From Renibacterium sp043789415 (GTDB taxonomy: Bacteria; Actinomycetota; Actinomycetes; Actinomycetales; Micrococcaceae), in assembly GCF_043789415.1 (NCBI RefSeq), contig NZ_JBDLLW010000002.1, forward strand, positions 434,001 to 498,000: DNA of 64,000 nt, in the 5' to 3' direction. The translations under genes and the position numbers were made by a program. Shown piece by piece: positions 1-7,013 of the stretch (the first letter of the stretch is position 1; each line of letters opens with the position of its first letter). Below the pieces are notes generated by a model that searched no databases, was not told the DNA's origin, and worked only from the letters and a program-made list of their open reading frames with translations.

Positions 1-246
1 CTGGGCCGTCCCCTCTCCTTCGGACCAGTCCTTGACGAGGATTTCGCCAGCGGTCTCAGGAAACAGTCCGTACACGGCGAGGTTCACTGTGAGCGTCTCC
101 TCCGGCTCGCCATCCTGGGTGTCCAGGACGAGCGACGAAGTCCGGGGGTCGAATAGCAGCGTACCTGTCAGCGTGAGCGAACCACTTGCGAAACGGACAG
201 CGACGTTCTCAGCGATGGCGACGAGGCGGGATGCGGTGCTGAACAT
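1..246 (-). CDS. Hypothetical protein, 3' part cut by window edge
   Basis: An open frame of 82 codons runs from an ATG at 246 on the minus strand off the left edge of the window. It starts MFSTASRLVAIAENVAVRF and continues with acidic and Thr-rich sequence without a stop. A purine-rich AAGAAAGAAG lies just upstream as a possible ribosome binding site. The composition (balanced acidic and hydrophobic residues, no Arg/Ser excess) is that of a real protein, unlike the plus-strand frame over the same bases. I do not recognise the family and see no motif. It is the first of a set of small minus-strand genes at this end of the element. Confidence 0.6.
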   Translation of the reverse strand, partial: MFSTASRLVAIAENVAVRFASGSLTLTGTLLFDPRTSSLVLDTQDGEPEETLTVNLAVYGLFPETAGEILVKDWSEGEGTAQ

Positions 247-280
247 GATGTGCTTCTTTCTTGAGTAATATCGTGCCCCT

Positions 281-310
281 CACCAGGCTCGCCCTCCAGC
301 GAGCCTGGTG
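281..310. terminator. Perfect 12-bp stem hairpin
   Basis: CACCAGGCTCGC (281-292) pairs perfectly with GCGAGCCTGGTG (299-310) over a 6-nt loop. It lies between the minus-strand gene that starts at 246 and the remnant that ends at 386, so it could stop transcription from the right. There is no long T-run on either side. Confidence 0.5.
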
Positions 311-385
311 ACGGTATCCGGGCGGGAAATGGTCAGCCGTGCATGTGCACGCGATGTCGGATCAGTTCGATTCAGTAGCTCTTTT

Positions 386-673
386 TCATAAGCGCAGCGC
401 TTCCTCGAGGTTCTTCGAGGGATTGTTCGGCACAATGAGGACCGGGCTGTGGTTGCACAGGTGCACTCGGAAAGCATCAGCGAGGTTGAGCCTTTGACGC
501 TGAGGTGCTGCAGTAGACCGTAGGTTCTGACAACATACGCCTGGACTTGGTTGTCGGTGGCACGAAGACGCTCCTTACGAGGGGATGCTCAAGCTCATCT
601 TGATCAAGTGGGTGTGAGACTCGCGCTTCGTGACGAGGGGTAACCCGGGACTTCCGGTGCGCAGGATGCTCAC
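386..673 (-). pseudogene. Decayed small gene, unknown product
   Basis: A GTG at 673 with GAGG eight bases upstream opens a frame reading VSILRTGSPGLPLVTKRE and stopping at a TAA after SLSIPS. Protein-like sequence then continues in a second frame (KERLRATDNQVQAYVVRTYG, LLQHLSVKGST) and, after another shift, in a third frame that begins ADAFRVHLCNHSPVLIVPNN and ends at TGA 388-386. The last piece vaguely recalls the C-terminus of universal stress proteins, but this is not firm. I read it as one gene broken by two frameshifts. Three short overlapping genes are an alternative. Low confidence. Confidence 0.35.
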
Positions 674-788
674 AGTAGTGCCCTCGCTTTCAATATGGAG
701 TAATGGTGAAGGGGGAGTGTGAGGTCAGTCGATGACTCTGTGGAAGCCGTCGACGAGTGGCCTGGCAAAGGATGGGGATGGGAGTGCT

Positions 789-1058
789 TTAGATCCCGTG
801 GATGGTGTAGTCGTAGATCTCGTCTCGCGATGGGATCGGGAGGCCGTCGAAACTGGTGCGGGAGACGGGCTGGATCGGATTCGCAGTCACGGACAGCTCC
901 GTCGTCGGCATCGGAGTGGTGCCCTTGATGGCGCGCTTCGCAGCCAGTCGACGGTCAAGAGCCGCATCAAGGTTGACGATAATCTTGGTGAGCGCGATCG
1001 ACAGGAGTATGAGGAGGAGGAAAGTTGCCCAGCTTTGGACGGGGGTCATCGGAAACAT
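789..1058 (-). CDS. Small single-pass membrane protein, unknown
   Basis: This 89-residue protein begins MFPMTPVQSWATFLLLILLS; residues of about 10 to 25 form one hydrophobic segment, followed by a basic stretch (DAALDRRLAAKRAIK) and a soluble tail ending in DEIYDYTIHGI. The frame is open further upstream, but the ATG at 1058 is preferred because TAAGGAG lies ten bases before it. The topology (short N-terminus, one helix, positive charges after it) suggests a small inner-membrane protein of the element. It ends 15 bases before the next gene upstream begins its own tail, so the two probably share a transcript. No family recognised. Confidence 0.6.
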   Translation of the reverse strand: MFPMTPVQSWATFLLLILLSIALTKIIVNLDAALDRRLAAKRAIKGTTPMPTTELSVTANPIQPVSRTSFDGLPIPSRDEIYDYTIHGI

Positions 1059-1072
1059 AGCGTGTTTGCTCC

Positions 1073-1411
1073 TTACTGCTCTGCCCGCAGTCTTGCCTGA
1101 GGGCGGAGGGAATGGGTGGATGTGGTCGAGGGGGCCGCGGTGCGGTGATCCAGCGCAGGCACAGCCCACACGAGTACGACAATCTCTTCGGGCTCGTAGA
1201 TGCAGCTCTCGTCGTCGTCGCTGCGCGTGCGGATGCTCAGCTCTGAGACGAAAGGACTCGGCAGCCGGCGGATAATTTCGACGACAGTCGCGATCGCAAG
1301 TTGAGGCATGGTGTCTTCGTCGACGACGGGAACGACGACCTGGTCACCGACCTTGCCGATGACACCGAGCTTGTCAATGAACGAAGAAGACCCACTGATG
1401 GCAGTGCTCAT
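1073..1411 (-). CDS. Hypothetical protein
   Basis: The protein is 112 residues long and starts MSTAISGSSSFIDKLGVIGK. A middle part rich in Val and acidic residues (VVVPVVDEDTMPQLAIATVV) precedes an Arg- and Pro-rich end. AACGAAAGG lies about nine bases before the ATG at 1411. It sits in a run of small minus-strand genes, overlapping the end of the gene that starts at 1619 and lying just upstream of the small membrane protein at 1058. No domain recognised. The C-terminal third is Arg/Thr/Ser-rich and could have been extended by a lost stop codon. Confidence 0.5.
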   Translation of the reverse strand: MSTAISGSSSFIDKLGVIGKVGDQVVVPVVDEDTMPQLAIATVVEIIRRLPSPFVSELSIRTRSDDDESCIYEPEEIVVLVWAVPALDHRTAAPSTTSTHSLRPQARLRAEQ

Positions 1412-1619
1412 GAGGTTCGAACCTTTCGTTGGGGTCGACCGGACCGTTTTTAGTAGAGTTGAAGGACTGGTGCTTCTTCGAATGGCGGCAGCGGGAGATA
1501 CCGTCGGCGTACTGGATGTTGTTCAGCAGGTGCCGGATCGTGTTCTTCGCCGCGAGCTCGCGGATCCGGGGATCACGCGTGCGCCCGTCGGCGTCGTGGA
1601 GCTCAGTGAGCTGGGTCAT
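1374..1619 (-). CDS. Small hypothetical protein
   Basis: Read from the ATG at 1619, the protein is 81 residues and starts MTQLTELHDADGRTRDPRIR, with GGAG six bases upstream. An ATG at 1664 in the same frame is a weaker alternative without a clear ribosome binding site. The last part is unusually His- and Cys-rich (RCRHSKKHQSF, EPHEHCHQW). It overlaps the start of the next gene by 38 bases and is preceded by a strong hairpin at 1682-1718. Family unknown; the His/Cys content could bind metal, but no defined motif supports that. Confidence 0.45.
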   Translation of the reverse strand: MTQLTELHDADGRTRDPRIRELAAKNTIRHLLNNIQYADGISRCRHSKKHQSFNSTKNGPVDPNERFEPHEHCHQWVFFVH

Positions 1620-1681
1620 AACGGGCTCCATTGGCTGCTGAAGATGGAGGTGTTCCGGAACCATGAATTTTCTTAGTCGGT

Positions 1682-1718
1682 GAGTATCCCGAGCCAGCTC
1701 TGCTGGCCCGGGATACTC
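1682..1718. terminator. 17-bp stem hairpin
   Basis: Arms 1682-1698 and 1702-1718 pair at 16 of 17 positions around a 3-nt loop, starting GAGTATCCCG and ending CGGGATACTC, followed on the plus strand by TCTTT. It looks like an intrinsic terminator and isolates the small minus-strand genes from the region to the right. Confidence 0.6.
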
Positions 1719-1757
1719 TCTTTGGCGGGAGGGCGATGCCGGAGCCGTCACACGAAA

Positions 1758-1793
1758 GAGAAGCCCCGATGCCAATTGGCGTCGGTGCTTCTC
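1758..1793. terminator. Long imperfect hairpin
   Basis: Bases 1758-1793 form a 36-nt near-palindrome centred on CCAATTGG, with outer arms GAGAAGC and GCTTCTC and GC-rich inner arms. It is terminator-like, although no T-run follows. It is the second of three strong hairpins within 300 bases. Confidence 0.5.
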
Positions 1794-1835
1794 CTCGGAG
1801 TTCTTGCAGTATGGAATCGAATTGTTCGCGTCTCG

Positions 1836-1910
1836 TGGATTGTCAGGAATCGAACCTGAACCTCAGTACAGCCTCTTTCGGGGAACCTGGTCATAGGTCA
1901 TATGCAATCC
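1836..1910 (-). other. tRNA-like sequence (T-arm and acceptor half)
   Basis: On the minus strand the 3' part reads TCAGG-TTCGATT-CCTGA, a canonical five-pair T-arm with a TTCGA loop, followed by CAATCC. A GGATTG about 70 bases upstream could pair with it as an acceptor stem. The D-arm and anticodon arm do not fold convincingly and no anticodon can be assigned. It may be a degenerate element-borne tRNA, or the 3' end of a tRNA gene carried as an attachment-site remnant. It differs from the tRNA-Pro gene at 20.6 kb. Confidence 0.3.
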
Positions 1911-1940
1911 TTTGCGCTGAGGTACTACCCCCAGCTGATC

Positions 1941-1980
1941 CTGATGCTCGCAACGTGATAGTCACAGTTGCGGGCATCAG
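1941..1980. other. 18-bp hairpin of unknown role
   Basis: Arms CTGATGCTCGCAAC (1941-1954) and GTTGCGGGCATCAG (1967-1980) pair with one G-T wobble. The loop extends the stem by GTGA/TCAC with a single bulged A. No T-run follows. It could be a structured RNA end or a protein-binding palindrome. Confidence 0.5.
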
Positions 1981-2410
1981 GAAGTGATTACCGGCCGTAC
2001 GTGTTCAGTCTGCAGACTCGCCAGAGGGCGCATGGGGACGAAGGTCGGAAAGAAGGGGCAGAGAGCAAGCGCAGCCCGTCCGGTTTCCCAGTTCGTAAGC
2101 CGCCTCGCGGCGTCGGGGAGCTATCCCGATTCCCGTAGCATTCGGATCTGCGCTCAGAGGTCTTTCCTCGTTTTGCGCTCGTCGTTTCTTCGCATCCCGT
2201 GCGGGTTCTTGTCGCCGTACGCTCGCGAGATGCGAGGTTGGACGAGCGGCCCTCCAACGACTATGGGTGCGAGGCTCTCTTGCTACGTGGATTGTGCTGC
2301 GTGCCTGTTCCCGGCTGCTGACAGCTCAATCCCTCGCCCGGTGAATGCCGGTCCGGGACGGAAGTTTTCGCTCATCTTCTCGAGCCTCGAACTCTGTCAA
2401 TGATGTTCCC
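1981..2410. other. Stretch without a supported gene
   Basis: Open frames exist on both strands here (for example a 139-codon plus-strand frame ending at 2403), but their products are Arg/Ser/Cys-rich without hydrophobic pattern, and none has a ribosome binding site. A textbook plus-strand terminator follows at 2411, so a plus-strand transcript, possibly non-coding, may cross this stretch. Confidence 0.4.
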
Positions 2411-2436
2411 GAGTCGGCTGTGCCGACTCTGTTTTT
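2411..2436 (+). terminator. Intrinsic terminator (plus strand)
   Basis: GAGTCGGC (2411-2418) and GCCGACTC (2422-2429) form a perfect 8-bp stem with a TGT loop, followed directly by TGTTTTT. This is the clearest rho-independent terminator in the left region and acts on plus-strand transcripts, although no convincing plus-strand gene precedes it. Confidence 0.75.
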
Positions 2437-2441
2437 CAGCT

Positions 2442-2840
2442 TCATACTGAGCGCAGCGGACTGGTGCAAGCCGCAGTCCAGCTTGCGATGTCGCTGGGTA
2501 GATTACGCGGTTTGTGCGGCGGCTGCGCTCCATTGATCGAACGGGGCACGGATGCTGGTTGCCGGCGGCACGTTGGTCCGCGGATGCACAGGGCTGCGAC
2601 CATCTGAGGCTTGGCCATTTTCGTGGTCGCATCCTGCAACTGCAGGGGCTGCGTCGTGCTGGTGAGGCCAGCGGCTGCCAGAGCCTCGCCCCAGGATCCG
2701 AAGCGGTGCGTGTACAAATGCACCGATGGGTCGTTGTCGTGGCAGCGCTGTTCATAGGTACGGCGGCCAAGGGTAGGCTCGCCCTGAGCGAGTCTGCACA
2801 ACATGTTCAGCAGATCTTCGTCGCTTTAGAGGATTGTCAT
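2442..2840 (-). pseudogene. HNH-repeat/homing-endonuclease-type DNA-binding protein, broken
   Basis: The frame contains SDEDLLNMLCRLAQGEPTLG and later PSVHLYTHRFGSWGEALAAAGL-type sequence: a helical repeat of the kind found in homing endonucleases and associated DNA-binding proteins (conserved PS, then RFGSW, then AL and AAGL). A second, degraded copy may follow near the C-terminus (NLPSDIASWTAA). An ATG at 2840 with GGAG seven bases upstream opens the same frame, but the fifth codon is TAA (2828-2826). The frame is otherwise open from there, with an internal ATG at 2804. I read it as a gene with an early nonsense mutation; restart at 2804 is possible. Confidence 0.5.
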
Positions 2841-2914
2841 GGCATAGCTCCAGTCGTAGGGAGTAATCTTGTGTGGCTGTATGCCGCCGACCCGTAGGCT
2901 CACCTTTGGCTGGT

Positions 2915-3592
2915 CTACCTACGGCCGAGGCTCTGGCAACGCTCTGGTGCCCCGTATGCGCCGGTCTTGGCGTATTTGGGCAACTCGGCGGCGGTGAGGT
3001 AGTCGTTCCATCGCCCGGGCTGGGCTGCACTCTTGGGTATCCAGGCTTCGGCGTAGCCGCTCTTCAACTGAGCCAGGTTCACGTCAGCAATGGCGGATGC
3101 GGACATGTAGGCAAGCGATCGACCGTAACGGTCGGTGCGATCCACGCCAGGACTCTGATCGTAGGTAATTATCACCTCAGTACCCTTAGGTAGCAGCTCG
3201 ACCAGATGATCAGTCGCGGCCTGCGCGCCGCATTCCGGCGGTGCGCCCTTTCCGAAGTTCATCTCCGGTGCGTCGATGCCCAGGAGCCGCACTGTGTGCT
3301 GGGTTCCTGCATCGTTGGTGGGCTGCAGGTCGCTGTTTGCTTGAACCACTATCGTGTCGCCGTCGATCACGCGGACGATCTTGGTGTTCACAGCCTTGGG
3401 CAGCGACGCGGCCGCAGAATGGCTGGGCGTTGCCTCCGGCGGTGCTAGACCAACCGGACTGGTAGTGGTCTGGTTCATCGAAACGGACTGGCTCCGTACG
3501 TCCTGGCAGCTGGTGAGAGCCAGGATGATCGTTAGGCCGATGAGGATTGCGAGACCGGAGATAAGGCGTGCGCTTGAAAGGTAATGGGTCAT
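2915..3592 (-). CDS. Secreted/lipoprotein thermonuclease (SNase-like)
   Basis: This 225-residue protein begins MTHYLSSARLISG and has a hydrophobic signal segment ending in LALTSC, a lipobox with Cys at about residue 28, so it is probably a membrane-anchored extracellular lipoprotein. A linker of about 40 residues precedes a staphylococcal-nuclease domain: IVRVIDGDTIVV with the metal-binding Asp, VRLLGIDAPE with the catalytic Arg, a Glu in the following CGAQ region, and DRYGRSLAYM with the second catalytic Arg. It should hydrolyse DNA or RNA outside the cell with calcium. The frame is open upstream to 3781, but that part overlaps a remnant gene and lacks signal features. It is the one cargo gene in this zone that appears intact. 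Confidence 0.85.
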   Translation of the reverse strand: MTHYLSSARLISGLAILIGLTIILALTSCQDVRSQSVSMNQTTTSPVGLAPPEATPSHSAAASLPKAVNTKIVRVIDGDTIVVQANSDLQPTNDAGTQHTVRLLGIDAPEMNFGKGAPPECGAQAATDHLVELLPKGTEVIITYDQSPGVDRTDRYGRSLAYMSASAIADVNLAQLKSGYAEAWIPKSAAQPGRWNDYLTAAELPKYAKTGAYGAPERCQSLGRR

Positions 3593-3922
3593 AATGTGGT
3601 GGCTTTCTGTCGCAGATGAACAAGTGTTCGTGGGCAGGGTCGTACGCGTCGAGGAAGATCGCGCGATAGGTCGCTGGAAAGTCCGCCCAGCGGACGCTCC
3701 CGCAGACGCCGAAGTGCATCCGGTCGCGATAGACGATGACGTAGGCGGCTGCCTGCTGGTCGACGTATCGTGTCGTCTCACCTTCGAACTCGATGTCGTG
3801 CCACGCTTAGCCGTCGAAGCTCATCGGCCGGGTCATGGTGACAAAGTCCGGATCCGAGGCTGCACTGTTTAACGGAGCGCCATCAGACAAAAAGCGCTTG
3901 GGGTGTTTTATCTGTGTGACAT
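3590..3922 (-). pseudogene. Broken gene of unknown function
   Basis: An ATG at 3922 has an excellent ribosome binding site, GAGGAG at 3936-3931, eight bases upstream, but its frame stops after four codons. A long protein-like sequence lies one frame over: KHPKRFLSDGAPLNSA, then DPDFVTMTRPMSFDG, an in-frame TAA (3809-3807), then AWHDIEFEGETTRYVDQQ and HFGVCGSVRWADFPATYRA up to the nuclease start. The gene therefore carries at least one frameshift near its start and one nonsense codon, and has no stop of its own before entering the nuclease gene. It was probably co-transcribed with the nuclease. Family not recognised. Confidence 0.45.
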
Positions 3923-4176
3923 CGGAGGTGCTCCTCAGGTCAGTTGTCGGTGACGAGAGACAGCGCTGTGTCTGTTCCACCACGCGGCCCGCCGGAGGGC
4001 GAGCAAGTACGCCAGGCGAACAGCGGTAGCGAATGACACAGCGTCTCTTCGAAGGCCCCGGATCGACTTTGTCGATCCCAGACTCCTCCCCTATCGAATG
4101 CCACGACGATAGAATATCCTCGAAGACAAGAATGATCTATCAAATAACGATCACGAGAGGGCATCGAACGACAAGA

Positions 4177-4799
4177 ATGAAGAGCTTAACTCGCCTGATC
4201 CTGACGTCGGCGATGATCACCCTGGCACTTAGTGCGATGACCAGCAGTGACAACGGTACTGGTTGTCACACAGGCCAGCAACGACTTGGGCCACACGACC
4301 ACCGTGATGTCGCACCAAGGTTAGCGACGAGGACGCCGCGCGCTTCCTGGGCTTCGAACTCCGAGAGAAGGTTGATGCGTGCGTGGCTACGATACTGGGC
4401 ACGAGCACAGTGAAGACACCAGGTTCCCCAGTGACCATAAAGCTCATGCAGCCAGCGTCCGATCCCCCGGCGTCTGCACCGAATCTCACGGCGGTCTACG
4501 ACAGCAAGCCAAAGGAGGAGATCACCTCGGTCTCGCAGGTCCAGCCGGGACTGGTCTCGATGTTGTCGTCATTCGTGAAGACTCCTGAGCAGAAGGCGAA
4601 GATCATAAACGCCGGACCCTGCCTAGGCAACGCGGGGCTCCGTGCAGGCTTCTCAGCGGGATCACTGCACTTCTTCGTCGGTGGCGCGCCCCTCAACTCC
4701 GGATCGGTGGTTGAACATCTCACAACCTACAAGGACAAGCTGCTGTGGACCTCCCCAGCATTCACGGGCACGATGTCAAGCTGCCTGCAAAGCGCGTGA
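4177..4799 (+). pseudogene. Decayed secreted protein or lipoprotein gene
   Basis: ATG at 4177 starts MKSLTRLILTSAMITLALS, a signal-peptide-like N-terminus. Protein-like sequence then moves one frame over near 4250 (TTVLVVTQASNDLGHTTTVM) and again near 4318 (VSDEDAARFLGFELREKVDA), after which the frame stays open to the stop at 4799 (KPKEEITSVSQVQPGLVSML ... SCLQSA). Both shifts are in the same direction, as expected for two separate single-base changes. The intact product would have been about 205 residues and exported. No family recognised. The C-terminal 139 codons form an open frame from an internal GTG, but that product would lack the export signal. Confidence 0.5.
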
Positions 4800-5009
4800 C
4801 CCGCTGCGAAATGAAGAACACCTCAGCTGAATACAGCTGGGCAACTCCCGTGCGACGAGGAAGGCGACACAGTGATCCGCAAATCGAGCACGACAGTATC
4901 GCAATTCGATAGGATACAAGAATCACTCATTCAATCGTGTTGACTGATGAGTAGAATGGACTCATATACCAATCGAATGCGAAGTGAGAGATGGAGAGCG
5001 AGGTTAGAC

Positions 5010-5360
5010 GTGACTGAATCCTCGACGACCACGGTCAACGCCGACAAGCGCGAACGCGCGGTGTTGCGACTGGGTCGTGATATGAAGCAGCGCGCGGAAT
5101 ACTGGGCGCAGAAGCACGGCTATACCTCGGTCAATGAGTACATGGCCGATGCGGTGGATGAGAAGATCCGCCGCGAGAATCTCGATTACGACCTGCCGAC
5201 GCTGGAGATTGCCAGACTCAACCAGGTTGTCGACGAGCTGAAGGCGCTGTCGACGAATCAGGCGAACCTCGAACGCGTGGTGACGAGCGGTTTCGACTCG
5301 CTCATCGGCCTGACGCGTGGGGACAACTACCTGCTCGATGCCGAGGACGGTGAGCTCTGA
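5010..5360 (+). CDS. Putative ribbon-helix-helix DNA-binding protein
   Basis: Read from the GTG at 5010 (GCGAGG five bases upstream), the protein has 116 residues. Its N-terminal half reads NADKRERAVLRLGRDMKQRAEYWAQKHGYTSVNEYMADAVDEKI, which fits a strand followed by two helices as in ribbon-helix-helix and MobC-like accessory proteins: a short strand with alternating residues, then a GYTSVNEYM turn. The second half is predicted helical (LNQVVDELKALSTNQANLERVV). An ATG at 4947 gives 21 extra residues without a ribosome binding site. It overlaps the next gene by one base (TGATG), so the two are probably translated together. A role in the DNA-processing complex or in copy control is inference from position and fold. 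Confidence 0.55.
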   Translation: MTESSTTTVNADKRERAVLRLGRDMKQRAEYWAQKHGYTSVNEYMADAVDEKIRRENLDYDLPTLEIARLNQVVDELKALSTNQANLERVVTSGFDSLIGLTRGDNYLLDAEDGEL

Positions 5361-6592
5361 TGGCGATGCAAGGCACCAGCTTCCGTGCCATGCTCGAGGA
5401 TGCGAAGACGAGCGAGCCCGCTGAAGTCGACACCTCCTTCCTCGACAAGTACCGCAGGACGGGCACCGTCCCGAAGAGGCAACAGGACGGCGCAGATCCG
5501 CACCGGCAGGCGGAAGAACCTTCGCCTAAGTGGGACGCAGCTGAGTCAGAGGTCACTGCCAAACGCTTGCGGGAGGCGGTAGAAGAGAGCAAAGCCGAGA
5601 TCTCTGGCAAGGAGTTGCTCGTCCAGGAGTCTGAGGCTGACAGGCTCGGTCGGGACGACGAGCTTGAGCGCAACGTCAATGCGCTTTGGCCGGATGAGTC
5701 GAAGCTTTCGAGCGGCGGCGGCAGCAGCCGCGGAGGTTCGGGGAGCTCAGCCACAGCGCCAACTGACAGTGCAGTGCATCCTGCCCAGGACCAGGCTTTG
5801 ACTCCAGTGACTGCACCTCCTCCCCCACCGCCAGCGCACAGCGATGGCGACGCCAATTTGGCTGCGCAGCTGGATGAGGCGCTCGACGATGAAGATGCGC
5901 AGCACAGGGATCATGATCGAGTACGCGACATCTCGGCAAGCCGGAAGAGCGATCAACGTGACGCAATTCAAGGTGCCGCATCAGGGGTGAAAGGTGGTGC
6001 CTCAAACGGCACCAGCGACTCACTTCCGGAGTCGGGCTTCAGGCTCCCGGGGTCCGAGAGTCTGCTGATGGTGCGCAATCTGCCCTTCCCTCTGATGGAG
6101 GCACTGCGTGAGCAGCTCAGGGCGGCTGCCGTCCGAGAGCGAGGCGTCAGCGACAGCACGGCAAGGGGGTTTAGCAAGCGCCTAAGCCAGCCGGCTCTCG
6201 TGACGGCGTTCCTACTGGCGCATCTCGATGTGCGGATCGATACGGATCAGGCGACACGAACGGCCGCAGAGCTGTTCCGATCGCAGGATCCACTCCTGGG
6301 CTCGGTAGTCGAGCGGATGGATGCACTTGAGTACCGGGAGAACGAGCACAGCACACAGCTGCAGCGACTTCAGGAGGCCCTGCAGTTCGTAAACGAGACC
6401 AACGCGGCGATCGAACAGGCGGTCGCATACTCCATCGCGGACAAGACCGAGAATTTCCTTCGAGGCTCTCACAACATTCACGAAGCCCCGATCACACACA
6501 AGGATGCGATCTATGTCCGCGACAAAGTCCGCGACGAGACGAAGAAGCGCGCGAAGCTCGAGAAGGATCGAGGCGGAAAGCCCATCCGCTGA
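5360..6592 (+). CDS. Coiled-coil/disordered element protein, unknown
   Basis: This 410-residue protein has three parts: a charged, Glu-rich helical first third; a low-complexity middle (residues of about 115 to 165, Gly/Ser-rich then a run of eight prolines); and a C-terminal half with LMVRNLPFPLMEALREQLRA, LVTAFLLAHLDVRIDTDQAT and a likely coiled coil (ALEYRENEHSTQLQRLQEAL) ending in a very basic tail. The start at 5360 overlaps the previous stop. The layout resembles adapter proteins that join a small DNA-binding protein to a secretion machine, but that is inference. No enzyme motif is visible. Confidence 0.6.
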   Translation: MAMQGTSFRAMLEDAKTSEPAEVDTSFLDKYRRTGTVPKRQQDGADPHRQAEEPSPKWDAAESEVTAKRLREAVEESKAEISGKELLVQESEADRLGRDDELERNVNALWPDESKLSSGGGSSRGGSGSSATAPTDSAVHPAQDQALTPVTAPPPPPPAHSDGDANLAAQLDEALDDEDAQHRDHDRVRDISASRKSDQRDAIQGAASGVKGGASNGTSDSLPESGFRLPGSESLLMVRNLPFPLMEALREQLRAAAVRERGVSDSTARGFSKRLSQPALVTAFLLAHLDVRIDTDQATRTAAELFRSQDPLLGSVVERMDALEYRENEHSTQLQRLQEALQFVNETNAAIEQAVAYSIADKTENFLRGSHNIHEAPITHKDAIYVRDKVRDETKKRAKLEKDRGGKPIR

Positions 6593-6719
6593 GCCTGCCC
6601 CTTCCGATGCAAGCAAATGACCTCAGGAGAGGTTCAGCATCTCAGGGCGTCATCTATTTTTGAGAAGAACACTTATTACTGAGAGAAAATTAGATCGGGG
6701 ACGACTTGATTGATCTGGA

Positions 6720-7013
6720 TCAACGGACTTCAACGTATGGCTCTTCAGCCATAACATGGATAAACATCTCAGGGGCAGGCAGATTGAAAGAGTCCTTAGG
6801 TCCTATCACTCTCCCAGGCTTTCCCGTCAGCCCTGATGCCATGTCATTTATTGCATCAACAGCATCCGCAAAGCGCTTAAGTCCGTCTTCCTCATCAAGT
6901 TCGGGCCAAATGTCACGAACCCGTGCAGCAACGTCTGCTTCCCTCTTCAGAGAGAGATGCGCGAGAACCTCCATCTGTTCGCCGGAAATGGGCAGATGCT
7001 TCCACGTACTCAC
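6720..7013 (-). CDS. Hypothetical protein, 97 aa
   Basis: The gene starts at GTG 7013 with GAGAGGAA just upstream, giving MSTWKHLPISGEQMEVLAHL and a mostly helical acidic protein (VRDIWPELDEEDGLKRFADA). Its start overlaps the stop of the upstream frame by four bases (GTGA), which suggests translational coupling. No family recognised. The codon use and ribosome binding site support a real gene. Confidence 0.55.
   Translation of the reverse strand: MSTWKHLPISGEQMEVLAHLSLKREADVAARVRDIWPELDEEDGLKRFADAVDAINDMASGLTGKPGRVIGPKDSFNLPAPEMFIHVMAEEPYVEVR

Noticed and set aside
1988..2403. Overlapping frames on both strands (89 and 139 codons)
   Set aside because: Both products are Arg/Ser/Cys-rich with no hydrophobic pattern or ribosome binding site. 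The nearby terminator alone does not prove a protein.
4033..4164. Short frames on both strands before the broken secreted-protein gene
   Set aside because: The minus frame ending at 3940 has a plausible last 27 residues and sits before a good ribosome binding site, but its first half is not protein-like and no start can be defended.
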